From contig NZ_CP100425.1 in NCBI RefSeq assembly GCF_023151555.2, forward strand, positions 2,914,001 to 2,978,000: a stretch of DNA of 64,000 nt, written 5' to 3'. Of this stretch, positions 29,101 to 43,086 are shown one piece after another. The first letter of the stretch is position 1. Each line of letters begins with the position of its first letter. The position numbers were made by a program, and so were the translations under genes. The notes beneath the pieces are model-generated. The model was not told the origin of the DNA and did no database searches. It worked only from the letters and a program-made list of their open reading frames with translations. This stretch comes from Photobacterium sp. CCB-ST2H9 (lineage in GTDB: Bacteria > Pseudomonadota > Gammaproteobacteria > Enterobacterales > Vibrionaceae).

Positions 29101-30712
29101 TGACTGGATCGGCGCAACCCGTCACTCAACACCGGGCGTCGGCCTGATTTCACCGCCGCCGCACCACGATATTTACTCCATAGAGGATCTGGCGCAGCTG
29201 ATTTTCGACCTGAAAAACGCCAACCGTAAGAGCCGCGTCAACGTCAAACTGGTCTCTGAAGCCGGGGTCGGCACCATTGCATCCGGTGTGGCAAAGGCCA
29301 AAGCAGACGTGGTGCTGATCGCCGGATTTGACGGTGGTACCGGTGCATCTCCGATTTCGTCCATCCGTCACACGGGTCTGCCGTGGGAACTGGGTCTGGC
29401 GGAAACCCACCAGACATTGCTGAAAAACGGCCTGCGCAACCGCATTGTGGTCCAGAGTGACGGCCAGATGAAAACGCCGCGTGACCTTGCTGTCGCTACC
29501 CTACTGGGTGCCGAAGAATGGGGGGTCGCAACCGCCGCACTGGTGGTGGAAGGTTGTATCATGATGCGTAAGTGTCATAAGAACACCTGCCCGGTCGGGA
29601 TTGCGACCCAGAACAAAACCCTGCGTGAACGCTTTGACGGCCGTGTGGAAGATGTCGTTACTTTCTTCCGTTACATGGCCGAAGGTCTGCGTGAAATTAT
29701 GGCTGAGCTGGGTTTCCGCACCATCGATGAGATGGTCGGCCAGTCACAGCATCTGAAAATCCGGGACAACATCAGTCACTGGAAATACAAAAATCTGGAC
29801 CTCAGTCCGGTACTGCACCGCGAACCCGCACGAGCTGAAGACGGAATCTTTAACCAGTGCAGCCAAAACCACTATCTGGAAGCGGTACTGGACCGTCAGC
29901 TGATTGCTGCCGCTCAGCCTGCACTGACGCGTGGTGAAGCGGTAAATGCAACATTCCCGATTACCAATATCGATCGCAGCGTGGGCACCATGCTGTCAAA
30001 TGAAATCTCCAAAGTTTACAAAGATGCCGGTCTGCCACAGCCCATGCATGTGAAGTTCAAAGGCTCCGCAGGCCAGAGTCTGGGCGCATTCCTGGCGAAA
30101 GGCGTGACCTTTGAAGTGGAAGGCGATGCCAACGACTACTGGGGCAAAGGCTTGTCCGGTGGTCAGCTGGTCCTCTACCCGGATGCTCAGTCGGATCTGA
30201 TTGCAGAAGACAACATTATTGTCGGCAACGTTTGCTTCTATGGCGCAACTTCGGGTGAATCTTTCATCCGCGGCAAAGCCGGTGAGCGGTTCTGTGTCCG
30301 TAACTCCGGTGCCCGTGTAGTGGTTGAAGGCGTGGGCGACCATGGCTGTGAATACATGACCGGCGGCGTGGCCATCATTCTGGGTCAGACCGGCCGTAAC
30401 TTTGCAGCCGGGATGAGCGGCGGTGTCGCGTACGTCTGGGATCAGTTCAACGACTTTGAAAGTAAGCTCAATCCGGAACTGGTAGATCTGGATCCGCTGG
30501 ACAGCGAAGACATTGAACTGCTCAGGGATATGCTCACCCGTCATCAGCAACTGACGGGCAGTACCGTCGCGGAAACTTTCCTCGGCAACTTTGAGGATAA
30601 CCTCGGGCACATCGTGAAAGTCATGCCGCGCGATTACAAAGCCGTGCTGCAAAAACGCAAAGCCGCGGCCGAAGCACAGGACAAGGAAGCACTGGAGGTG
30701 AGCCATGGGTAA
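26159..30712 (+). CDS. gltB: Glutamate synthase large subunit, first copy
   Basis: A 1517-residue NADPH-dependent GOGAT alpha subunit that transfers the glutamine amide to 2-oxoglutarate. Residues 1-20 form a propeptide; Cys21 (HDACGIGF) is the glutaminase nucleophile. Then come the class II amidotransferase (~21-430), central domain (~480-770), FMN-binding synthase domain (~830-1220) with the 3Fe-4S cysteines in CIMMRKCHKNTCPVG, and the GXGXG helix domain (~1270-1460). It differs clearly from the second copy and from E. coli GltB, so it belongs to another clade. Confidence 0.95.
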   Translation: MTDHALNGQGLYVPEMEHDACGIGFVAHLKNRKSHQVITQALDMLARMEHRGGQGCDPCSGDGAGILLQKPHEFLMQECQKIGLTLPAFEHYGVGVILFPKDEDKREQCREILARNAQRLGLTVLGYRVLPTDNSMIGADPLSTEPQFEHAFVTGGSEMPQDTLERKLYVLRNYTIRVCLESVANIGDDFYINAFSSKTLIYKGQLTTEQVPQYFLDLQNPAMVSALALVHSRFSTNTFPRWRLAQPFRFIAHNGEINTVRGNLNWMKAREALLQSDLFSEEELKMLLPICQEGASDSANFDMALELLVLSGRTLPHALMMLIPEAWQENPGMDPKRRAFYQYHANLMEPWDGPASVCFTDGVTVGATLDRNGLRPSRYTVTKDDFLVMASESGVVEIAPENIHFRGRLQPGRIFVADLEQGRIVSDDEVKDSIAAAQPYEEWVKDNLLHLNDLPASDYSHTQPEAEKLLHQQQAFGISNEEVNDIILPMASDSKEPLGSMGADWPLAILSHQSQHLSHYFKQLFAQVTNPPIDPIRERMVMSLKTYLGEDQNLLKEGPSHCQKLELDSPVLSDAELEKLRVIDKPHLQAKTLDIVFQASDEAGKLEQALNHLCQHAEDAVKDGYSILILSDRPVNSQHAHIPAMLAVGAVHHHLIRKGLRAKCDLVVETGDARETHHFATLIGYGANAINPYIVTQTIVSLQQRNKLDKATDADTYFNHFRKAVNGGLLKIFSKMGISTLQSYHGAQIFEALGISKAVVDKYFTGTVSRIQGLTLDDIAKEVLIRHRIGYPLRDIPLQMLDVGGVYQWKQRGEKHLFNPTTISLLQQSTRGKDYSQFKEYCHAVDSQGDHAATLRSQLQFNADPSRSIPLDEVEPIEKILKRFATGAMSFGSISYEAHSTLAVAMNRIGAKSNSGEGGEDPARFEKKENGDWERSAIKQVASGRFGVTSYYLTNADELQIKMAQGAKPGEGGQLPGDKVDDWIGATRHSTPGVGLISPPPHHDIYSIEDLAQLIFDLKNANRKSRVNVKLVSEAGVGTIASGVAKAKADVVLIAGFDGGTGASPISSIRHTGLPWELGLAETHQTLLKNGLRNRIVVQSDGQMKTPRDLAVATLLGAEEWGVATAALVVEGCIMMRKCHKNTCPVGIATQNKTLRERFDGRVEDVVTFFRYMAEGLREIMAELGFRTIDEMVGQSQHLKIRDNISHWKYKNLDLSPVLHREPARAEDGIFNQCSQNHYLEAVLDRQLIAAAQPALTRGEAVNATFPITNIDRSVGTMLSNEISKVYKDAGLPQPMHVKFKGSAGQSLGAFLAKGVTFEVEGDANDYWGKGLSGGQLVLYPDAQSDLIAEDNIIVGNVCFYGATSGESFIRGKAGERFCVRNSGARVVVEGVGDHGCEYMTGGVAIILGQTGRNFAAGMSGGVAYVWDQFNDFESKLNPELVDLDPLDSEDIELLRDMLTRHQQLTGSTVAETFLGNFEDNLGHIVKVMPRDYKAVLQKRKAAAEAQDKEALEVSHG

Positions 30713-32177
30713 GGCAACCGGATTTCTCGAGCACGGCCGTGAACTGCCGTCAAAGATCGCCCCTGAAGTCCGCATTCAGGACAACAACGAATTCGTTCTG
30801 AACGACGATTTTGGCAGCAAAATTGGCACACAGGCGTCTCGCTGCATGGATTGCGGCGTGCCTTTCTGTCACAACGGTTGTCCAATCGGCAATATCATTC
30901 CTGAGTTTAACGATGCGGTCTACCGGGACAGCTGGGAAGAAGCCTGGCATATCCTGAGTTCGACCAACAACTTCCCGGAATTTACCGGGCGGGTTTGTCC
31001 GGCGCCTTGTGAAAGCGCCTGTGTTCTGGGGATCAATCAGGATCCGATTACCATCTGTAACATCGAGAAGACCATCGTTGAAACCGCTTACCGTGAAGGC
31101 TACGCAAAGCCAAAAACCCCGCGCAGCCGGACCGGCAAAAGCGTGGCGATTATCGGCTCCGGCCCGTCCGGGCTGGCAGCAGCTGAACAGCTCAACAGCG
31201 CCGGCCACACCGTTACGGTTTACGAGCGGGACGAAAAAATAGGCGGGCTGCTGCGCTTTGGCATCCCGGATTTCAAGCTCAGCATGGGCGTGATTGATCG
31301 GAAGCTGGATCTGATGGCACAAGCAGGCATCAAATTCGTCGTTAATGCGCACATCGGCGTGGATATTGACGCCCGTGAACTGCGCAAACAACACGATGTC
31401 GTGCTGCTGACCGGTGGCTCCACTGTGCCGCGCAACCTGCCGATCCCGGGCCGTGAGTTACAAGGCGTGCACTTTGCGATGGAATTTCTGGGTCAGAACA
31501 ACCGCCGCGCCAACAACATGGATCTGAAAACAGCAGAGATTCATGCTGCCGGTAAACATGTTGTGGTCATCGGTGGCGGTGATACCGGTTCTGACTGTGT
31601 CGGCACCTCAAACCGTCATGGCGCAGCCAGTATTACGCAGGTTGAAATCATGCCGATGCCGCCGGAGAAGCGCCCGGTGAATCAGCCCTGGCCTGCCTAT
31701 CCGATGATTCTGCGCACGTCAACTTCCCATGAAGAAGGCTGCGATCGTTTCTGGAATATCCTGACGAAAGAATTCATCGGCAATGATGATGGCCAGGTTA
31801 CCGCACTGCGCATCGCCGACATCACCTGGAATGATGCCAAACCGGGTGAGCGTCCGGGCTTCACGGAAGTACCGGGGTCGGAGCGCGTCATTCCTTGTGA
31901 TCTGGCATTTCTGGCGATGGGCTTTCTGCATCCAGAACCTCAGGGCGTACTCGCTCAGCTGAATATCGCGCTGGATGAATGCGGCAATGTCGCGACTGAA
32001 GGTTTTGCGACCAATCAACCAGGCATATTTGCTGCTGGTGATATGCGGACCGGGCAGTCACTTGTCGTGCGTTGTATCAACGAAGGCCGGGAATGTGCCC
32101 GAGAAATTGATGCTTATCTGATGGGTGATTCTAAGCTGGAAGCGAAAGACCATTCACTTATGCTGTCTGAATCCTGA
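30705..32177 (+). CDS. gltD: Glutamate synthase small subunit, first copy
   Basis: A 490-residue FAD- and NADPH-binding beta subunit that feeds electrons to the large subunit. The N-terminal cysteines for two 4Fe-4S clusters lie in RCMDCGVPFCHNGCP and RVCPAPCESACVLG. Two Rossmann motifs follow (GSGPSGLAAAEQL near 150 and GGGDTGSDCVGT near 290). It overlaps the gltB end by 8 bp and has GGAGGTG before its ATG. Confidence 0.94.
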   Translation: MGKATGFLEHGRELPSKIAPEVRIQDNNEFVLNDDFGSKIGTQASRCMDCGVPFCHNGCPIGNIIPEFNDAVYRDSWEEAWHILSSTNNFPEFTGRVCPAPCESACVLGINQDPITICNIEKTIVETAYREGYAKPKTPRSRTGKSVAIIGSGPSGLAAAEQLNSAGHTVTVYERDEKIGGLLRFGIPDFKLSMGVIDRKLDLMAQAGIKFVVNAHIGVDIDARELRKQHDVVLLTGGSTVPRNLPIPGRELQGVHFAMEFLGQNNRRANNMDLKTAEIHAAGKHVVVIGGGDTGSDCVGTSNRHGAASITQVEIMPMPPEKRPVNQPWPAYPMILRTSTSHEEGCDRFWNILTKEFIGNDDGQVTALRIADITWNDAKPGERPGFTEVPGSERVIPCDLAFLAMGFLHPEPQGVLAQLNIALDECGNVATEGFATNQPGIFAAGDMRTGQSLVVRCINEGRECAREIDAYLMGDSKLEAKDHSLMLSES

Positions 32178-32203
32178 TTCATCTGGATTTTATACTAAAA
32201 TTT

Positions 32204-32232
32204 AAAGCCAGCTCCCATGAGCTGGCTTTTTT
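32204..32232 (+). terminator. Terminator of the first gltBD operon
   Basis: An 11-bp stem AAAGCCAGCTC/GAGCTGGCTTT with loop CCAT and a T-run. Confidence 0.9.
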
Positions 32233-32560
32233 ATTTGAATTTAATCAGAGCTTTATTCTTTTTAACAATATTTTTACCTGAGAACAAAATCCTCTTGGTT
32301 TTGACGCAAAAAAGTCATCAATTACGCCCTGAAAAATGTAAACAAAATATTTCAAAAAAATATTATTTATTTAAAAATCATATAGATAAATACGTGACTT
32401 TGAATATTTCAGAATTTATGACCAGAATTAAAGAAAATTTGACCTTTTTGTAAATTGCCGTTAGTTTGAAAGTCCGCTGGAAGCAAGAGTGACAATCAGG
32501 GAGATTGTCATAATTATGCAGTAACCCTGCTCAATGGAGCAGGCGCAAGGGAGAGTTGCA
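32233..32560. other. AT-rich leader region of the second gltB
   Basis: About 330 bp of strongly AT-rich DNA that should contain the promoter of the second gltBD operon. Two hairpins stand in tandem just before the ribosome binding site: GACAAT/ATTGTC (32491-32509, loop CAGGGAG) and CCTGCTC/GAGCAGG (32526-32543, loop AATG). The 78-codon frame that starts inside the previous terminator is not called. Confidence 0.5.
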
Positions 32561-38447
<5,887 letters not shown>

Positions 38448-38466
38448 GGCTTTCTTCCATGCATAC

Positions 38467-38496
38467 AAGCGAGCGGCCTCCCCGCTCGCTTTTTTA
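38467..38496 (+). terminator. Terminator of the second gltBD operon
   Basis: Stem AAGCGAGCGG/CCGCTCGCTT with loop CCTC-type and a T-run. Confidence 0.88.
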
Positions 38497-38531
38497 TGCC
38501 CTTCCTTCACCACCGACACCAACCGGCCGCC

Positions 38532-38560
38532 TTTTCTCTGATGGCTGGCATTGTTACAAT
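38532..38560 (+). promoter_or_regulatory. Predicted mtnN operon promoter
   Basis: TTTTCT (38532-38537), 17-bp spacer, TACAAT (38555-38560), right after the preceding terminator. Confidence 0.5.
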
Positions 38561-38614
38561 CTCCACCATTCGCCGCACTGCAAGCGGTCCACTCTGAAGA
38601 AAGAGATAACATCA

Positions 38615-39319
38615 ATGAAAATCGGCATTATTGGCGCGATGGAACAGGAAGTCGCTTTCCTGAAAGACCAGTTAGACAACTGCGAAGTTCTGAAAAAAGG
38701 CGGTTGTACGTTTTACACCGGCAGCCTGAACGGTGCAGACGTTGTCCTGCTGCAATCCGGGATTGGTAAGGTTGCCGCTGCAGTCGGCACCGCAGTACTG
38801 CTGGAAATCTTTGAGCCGGATGTCGTGCTCAATACCGGTTCAGCCGGTGGTTTCGATGCCAGCCTGAATGTGGGTGATGTGGTGATCTCCACTGAAGTCC
38901 GTTATCACGATGCCGATGTCACGGCATTTGGCTATGAAATCGGCCAGATGGCCCAGCAACCTGCGGCATTCCTGTCCGATGAAAAACTGATGCAGACAGC
39001 TGAGCAGGCGCTTGCCCAGCTCGATACAGAAACCCATGCGGTTCGCGGACTGATCTGCACCGGTGATGCTTTCGTGTGCAGCGCTGAGCAACAGCAACGT
39101 ATCCGCACCCACTTCCCTCAGGTGGTTGCCGTAGAAATGGAAGCCGCGGCTATCGCACAAGCCTGTCACCAGTTCAACGTGCCTTTTGTTGTGGTGCGTG
39201 CGATTTCCGATGTCGCGGATAAAGAGTCTCCGATGAGCTTCGAAGAATTCCTGCCACTGGCGGCGAAAAGCTCTTCTGCCATGGTAGTGAAAATGACGGA
39301 GCTGCTGAACCGCTCATGA
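38615..39319 (+). CDS. mtnN: 5'-methylthioadenosine/SAH nucleosidase
   Basis: A 234-residue nucleosidase that splits methylthioadenosine and S-adenosylhomocysteine, feeding methionine salvage and the LuxS autoinducer-2 route. Hallmarks are [13 protein letters not shown], the catalytic glutamate region [12 protein letters not shown] and VRAISDVAD near residue 195. The frame is open further upstream, but homology and AAGAAAGAG before 38615 fix the start. Its stop overlaps the next ATG as ATGA. Confidence 0.96.
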   Translation: MKIGIIGAMEQEVAFLKDQLDNCEVLKKGGCTFYTGSLNGADVVLLQSGIGKVAAAVGTAVLLEIFEPDVVLNTGSAGGFDASLNVGDVVISTEVRYHDADVTAFGYEIGQMAQQPAAFLSDEKLMQTAEQALAQLDTETHAVRGLICTGDAFVCSAEQQQRIRTHFPQVVAVEMEAAAIAQACHQFNVPFVVVRAISDVADKESPMSFEEFLPLAAKSSSAMVVKMTELLNRS

Positions 39320-40272
39320 ATGAAATGCTCGCGCTCCTCAATCAGCATCCGACCCTGCTGGCGATGTGGGGGGCGCTGGCATTACATTGGCTGCTGCCTG
39401 TTCCGGCCAGCATCCATCCCCTTCATACCTGGCAGCAAATTGCAGTTCAGCTCGCACTCCGGGTGAATAAAGACACCGACACGCCCCGCCAGCGCACCTT
39501 ATCCGGGCTTCTGGCCTGGTCACTGATGTGGATGACGGTGCTGATCCTGCTGATCGCTTTTTATCAACTGGTCTGGTTTGACAGCCTCTTTCATCTGGTG
39601 CTGCTTTGGGTGGCACTGGGCTGGAAGGAAAGCCATCGTTTCAGTCAGACATTCATTCAGGCCTACAGCCGGGAAGATAAATCCGTCTGCCGGGAGCAAC
39701 TGGCACTGGCCCTGAACCGGAAAACCGATAATCTCTCTCTGCTTGGTCTCGGCAAAGCCTGTGCTGAAACCCAATTACTCAGCTATGGCCGTCAGGTGGC
39801 TGCCGTGCTGTTCTGGTTCGCGATGGCAGGCGGATTCGGTGCTATTCTCTACCGGCTGGCTGTCAGTCTGGCCCGTAGCTGGTCACCGAGCCGCAGCCAG
39901 TATCAGTACTTTGGTTTACCCGCGGTACGGATTCTAGCAGCGCTGGATATCGTCCCGCTGCGTTTGCTGGCCGTAGTTGTCAGCCTGGGCAAGAACAGTC
40001 AGGCCGCTTTCCGGGGACTACGTGAACAAGGCGAGAACTGGCAGTTGCCGGGACCGGGCTGGTTACTGACAGCCACCGGCCACAAACTTCAGCTGGCGCT
40101 GGGTGGCCCGGCTATCTACGATACCACGAAGCTGGAACGACCGCGTTTGGGTGGCCGTATTGCCCCGGCCGCGCTGCATCTGTCTCAGATTGACCGTCTG
40201 CTCCAGCAGCGGCTGTGGTGCTGGGTGGCCGCGCAGAGCCTGATGATGTTTCTGATGGGGAGCCTGCTGTGA
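39316..40272 (+). CDS. CbiB/CobD-family membrane protein
   Basis: A 318-residue inner-membrane protein with about five hydrophobic segments, related to the CbiB family that attaches the aminopropanol arm during adenosylcobalamin assembly. The family likeness is moderate: segments such as [20 protein letters not shown] and the overall length fit. It is coupled by 4-bp overlaps to mtnN upstream and btuF downstream, which supports a role in cobamide salvage. No other corrin-ring genes are in the window, so full synthesis is not implied. Confidence 0.7.
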   Translation: MNEMLALLNQHPTLLAMWGALALHWLLPVPASIHPLHTWQQIAVQLALRVNKDTDTPRQRTLSGLLAWSLMWMTVLILLIAFYQLVWFDSLFHLVLLWVALGWKESHRFSQTFIQAYSREDKSVCREQLALALNRKTDNLSLLGLGKACAETQLLSYGRQVAAVLFWFAMAGGFGAILYRLAVSLARSWSPSRSQYQYFGLPAVRILAALDIVPLRLLAVVVSLGKNSQAAFRGLREQGENWQLPGPGWLLTATGHKLQLALGGPAIYDTTKLERPRLGGRIAPAALHLSQIDRLLQQRLWCWVAAQSLMMFLMGSLL

Positions 40273-41114
40273 AACATCTTGTCCTGATATTGATCGGTCT
40301 GATACCGCTCGTGGTTCAGGCTGCCGAGACAAAACCTCAGCGTATTATCAGCCTTGCCCCGCATACCACGGAGCTGGCTTATGCTGCCGGTCTGGGCGAT
40401 AAACTGATCGCCGCCAGCGATTACAGTGATTACCCGCCTCAGGCACTGGCGCTGGAACGGGTTGCCAATTACCGGGGCATCAAACTGGAACGCATTCTGG
40501 CGCTCAAGCCGGATCTGGTACTGGCGTGGAAAGGCGGGAATCCGCCAAGAGAAATGGAAAAACTGGAACAGCTTGGTATCCGGATCTTCTACTCGCATCC
40601 AGCCAGTCTCGCCGCGATTGCGGACACACTGGAAACACTGGGACAGTTTGCCGATGACCCGTCTGTAGCACAGCGTGCCGCCGGCGATTTCCGGCAAACA
40701 CTGACGCAACTGGAACAGGCGTATCGCCATCAACCGCCGGTGCGTTATTTTTACCAGCTGGCGAGCTCACCGCTGATGTCGATGTCCGGCAACAGCTGGC
40801 CCAGCCAGGTTTTCAGCGTCTGTGGCGGAGAGAACATTTTTGCCGACAGCCCGGTCGCTTACCCGCAGGTCTCAAAAGAGCAGGTGATCGTCCGCCAGCC
40901 GGAAGCCATGTTTGCCGCCTTCGGCAGTGCCGGTCCGGATCCGCAGGTCTTTAGTCTGTGGCAGTCCTGGCGGGAGCAAATCCCAGCAATGCGACGTCAG
41001 CAGCTTTATCAGGTGGAAGTCGACTGGCTCAACAGGCCGACGCCGCGCGCCTTGCTGGCTGCAAAAACCATCTGTAAGCAACTGGATGAAGTGCGTCACC
41101 GGGCAACCAAATAG
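40269..41114 (+). CDS. btuF: Vitamin B12 ABC transporter substrate-binding protein BtuF
   Basis: A 281-residue periplasmic protein that delivers cobalamin to BtuCD. The signal peptide occupies residues ~1-18 (cut after VQA-A), followed by RIISLAPHTTELAYAAGLGDKLIAAS and the FSVCGGENIFAD motif of class III binding proteins. The start is GTG at 40269, overlapping the previous stop as GTGA; homology rules out the longer frame. The btuC and btuD genes are not nearby. Confidence 0.93.
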   Translation: MKHLVLILIGLIPLVVQAAETKPQRIISLAPHTTELAYAAGLGDKLIAASDYSDYPPQALALERVANYRGIKLERILALKPDLVLAWKGGNPPREMEKLEQLGIRIFYSHPASLAAIADTLETLGQFADDPSVAQRAAGDFRQTLTQLEQAYRHQPPVRYFYQLASSPLMSMSGNSWPSQVFSVCGGENIFADSPVAYPQVSKEQVIVRQPEAMFAAFGSAGPDPQVFSLWQSWREQIPAMRRQQLYQVEVDWLNRPTPRALLAAKTICKQLDEVRHRATK

Positions 41115-41250
41115 GGTGTGAAAGAGCTCACAAAGCCAGCGTAATCGGTTGTACGTATTACATTAGGCCGTACAATCTCTGCCGCTTTGACTGTGGTGTG
41201 GTCAGCCAGAACACCACAGCCTGTTCATACTGGCTATTCGCAGAGGCGTT

Positions 41251-41865
41251 ATGCTGATTTACTCTCTTGATATGTTTGGCACTGCCATTTTTGCCATCTC
41301 CGGTGTCCTGCTTGCCGGGCGACTGAGAATGGACCCCTTCGGTGTCGTGGTGCTGGCCAGTGTGACTGCCATCGGCGGCGGGACGATCCGTGACATGGCC
41401 CTGGGTGCTACCCCGGTATTCTGGATCACAGACACCAACTATCTGTGGGTGATATTCGGTACCTGCCTGCTGTCAATGCTGGCGATTCAAAACCCGCGGA
41501 AAATGCCATGGTACTTTCTGCCTGTCGCTGATGCCATCGGCCTGGCCGTTTTTGTCGCGATCGGCGTCGAAAAAGCCCTTCGTTTCGGCGCTTCTCCCAT
41601 GGTCGCCGTGATTATGGGCGTGATCACGGGTTGCGGCGGCGGGGTGATCCGTGACGTTCTGGCCCGCGAAGTGCCCATGGTGCTGAGAACCGAAGTGTAT
41701 GCCACGGCCTGTATTCTCGGCGGGGTTGTCCACACCCTGGGTCTGTATCTCGGGCTGGAAACCGCAGTTGCCAGTATCGGCGGGATTGTCACGACACTCT
41801 CAATCCGTCTGGCCGCTATTCGCTGGCACCTGTCACTGCCAACCTTTTCGCTCCGGCACAACTGA
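41251..41865 (+). CDS. TRIC/YicG family channel protein
   Basis: A 204-residue membrane protein with seven hydrophobic helices and the two glycine-rich repeats of the family, [14 protein letters not shown] and [15 protein letters not shown], which make an internally duplicated fold. Bacterial relatives form homotrimeric cation channels; YicG/UPF0126 proteins have also been linked to amino-acid uptake. The substrate is unknown. It converges with the DedA gene 10 bp away. Confidence 0.85.
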   Translation: MLIYSLDMFGTAIFAISGVLLAGRLRMDPFGVVVLASVTAIGGGTIRDMALGATPVFWITDTNYLWVIFGTCLLSMLAIQNPRKMPWYFLPVADAIGLAVFVAIGVEKALRFGASPMVAVIMGVITGCGGGVIRDVLAREVPMVLRTEVYATACILGGVVHTLGLYLGLETAVASIGGIVTTLSIRLAAIRWHLSLPTFSLRHN

Positions 41866-41875
41866 CCTGCAGTAA

Positions 41876-42472
41876 TCAGTTTGCGGGACTGCGCTTGCGA
41901 AATAACCAAATCAGCAATGCCAGTCCCGCAATCACCGCAGCCGCCCAGAAGGCATGCTGATGATGATGGTAAAACAGGCCAATTTGCCCGATCTCTTCAT
42001 GAAAAAAGGCCGGGCCTAAACCAAACACGGTCAGCCAGATCCCAACCGCCAAGGTATTTCCCATCAAAAAGTGATGTCTGGGCATCTGTGCCATCCCGCA
42101 GCCCAGGCACATCAATTGTTTCAGCCCCTCAAGAAAACGGCTGAGCACCAGCCCCATCACCCCGTATTTATCAATAAAGCCATGCACTTTCTCCACCGAG
42201 GCTGGCTTGAGCCAACCCCGCTGTTCAACAACATGCGAAAATCTTGAGCCGACCAGATATCCCGCAGTATTCCCTAACCAGCTGGCCGCCCCCGCAACCG
42301 CAAGCACCGCCGGTAAAGAAAATGTCCCGCTGACTGAGAGATAGCTTGCGACGATCAGTAAAGACTGACCGGGAGCGGGTATCCCCAGGCCTTCGATTGC
42401 GATGGCCAATGCCAGCACGGTATAGCCGTACTCTTGCATGAGTGGTGCCAGCTCCTGTACCAGATTCTGCAT
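41876..42472 (-). CDS. DedA family membrane protein
   Basis: A 198-residue inner-membrane protein of the DedA (SNARE-associated) superfamily. Key motifs are IPAPGQSLL near residue 31, GNTAGYLVGSRFS, and RFLEGLKQLMCLGCGMAQM, close to the usual R-F-x-P-x-R-x3-x2-A-G pattern but altered. DedA proteins act in lipid carrier recycling and membrane homeostasis. A GGAG site precedes its ATG. Confidence 0.85.
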   Translation of the reverse strand: MQNLVQELAPLMQEYGYTVLALAIAIEGLGIPAPGQSLLIVASYLSVSGTFSLPAVLAVAGAASWLGNTAGYLVGSRFSHVVEQRGWLKPASVEKVHGFIDKYGVMGLVLSRFLEGLKQLMCLGCGMAQMPRHHFLMGNTLAVGIWLTVFGLGPAFFHEEIGQIGLFYHHHQHAFWAAAVIAGLALLIWLFRKRSPAN

Positions 42473-42566
42473 GCTGTTCTCCGGGAGTTCCTCTGATGAA
42501 TGCTTTCCATGCTATACCCATTTCCTGACCTGAGAAAGAGACCGGTTAATTAAATAAACAAAAAAC

Positions 42567-42594
42567 TTTACTTAAACAGGTTTCATACTATTAT
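42567..42594 (+). promoter_or_regulatory. Predicted promoter of the quinone operon
   Basis: TTTACT (42567-42572), 16-bp spacer, TATTAT (42589-42594). The -10 hexamer lies within the left arm of the inverted repeat. Confidence 0.6.
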
Positions 42595-42618
42595 GTAAAT
42601 AAAATGGTTTACATAATA
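42589..42618. promoter_or_regulatory. Perfect inverted repeat, putative repressor operator
   Basis: Arms TATTATGTAAA and TTTACATAATA separated by 8 bp, perfectly symmetric, placed on the -10 box and start site. The geometry suits a dimeric MarR-, HxlR- or TetR-type repressor. No regulator gene is adjacent. Confidence 0.65.
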
Positions 42619-42644
42619 GAAAATAAACCAAGCCAGGAGGCACC

Positions 42645-43061
42645 ATGAAACCCTACGTTGAACATGCCAATCTCACCGTCCGTCATCTGGAAAACACGAT
42701 CCAATTTCTGCAAACCGCAATCCCGGAATTTTCCGTCCGCCATCTGGGTCAGCAACCCACACATCGCTGGTGCCATATCGGCACGGATGAAACCTATCTG
42801 GCTTTGCAGGAGGTGGTAGATCGGGATCAAATCGACCGTCATCCCTACCTTGATCTGGGGATCAACCATATCGGTCTGGTCGTGGATGACATCTTGCAGG
42901 TGCGTACCCGGTTGCTGGAAGCCGGTTACCGGGAAAATGAGATGGAAACCAGCCACCCCTGGCGTGAGCGGGTTTACTTCTATGATAAGGATGGGATCGA
43001 GTGGGAATTCATTCAGTATCTGACGGCCGATCCAGCTTTGCGTCACGACTACAGCTTATAA
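42645..43061 (+). CDS. VOC-fold (glyoxalase/dioxygenase) protein
   Basis: A 138-residue single-domain vicinal-oxygen-chelate protein. Candidate metal ligands are a histidine near the start (VEHANLTV), NHIGLVVDD in the middle, and the glutamate in the C-terminal YFYDKDGIEWEFIQY. Relatives include glyoxalase I, extradiol dioxygenases and resistance proteins, so the substrate cannot be told. AGGAGG precedes the ATG. It is the first gene of a three-gene operon behind a palindromic operator. Confidence 0.8.
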   Translation: MKPYVEHANLTVRHLENTIQFLQTAIPEFSVRHLGQQPTHRWCHIGTDETYLALQEVVDRDQIDRHPYLDLGINHIGLVVDDILQVRTRLLEAGYRENEMETSHPWRERVYFYDKDGIEWEFIQYLTADPALRHDYSL

Positions 43062-43086
43062 AATCCGCAGAATAGGAGATCCCGAC

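Noticed and set aside
32217..32453. 78-codon open frame between the two gltBD operons
   Set aside because: Its ATG lies inside the stem of the gltD terminator and it has no ribosome binding site; the AT-rich composition fits a promoter region.
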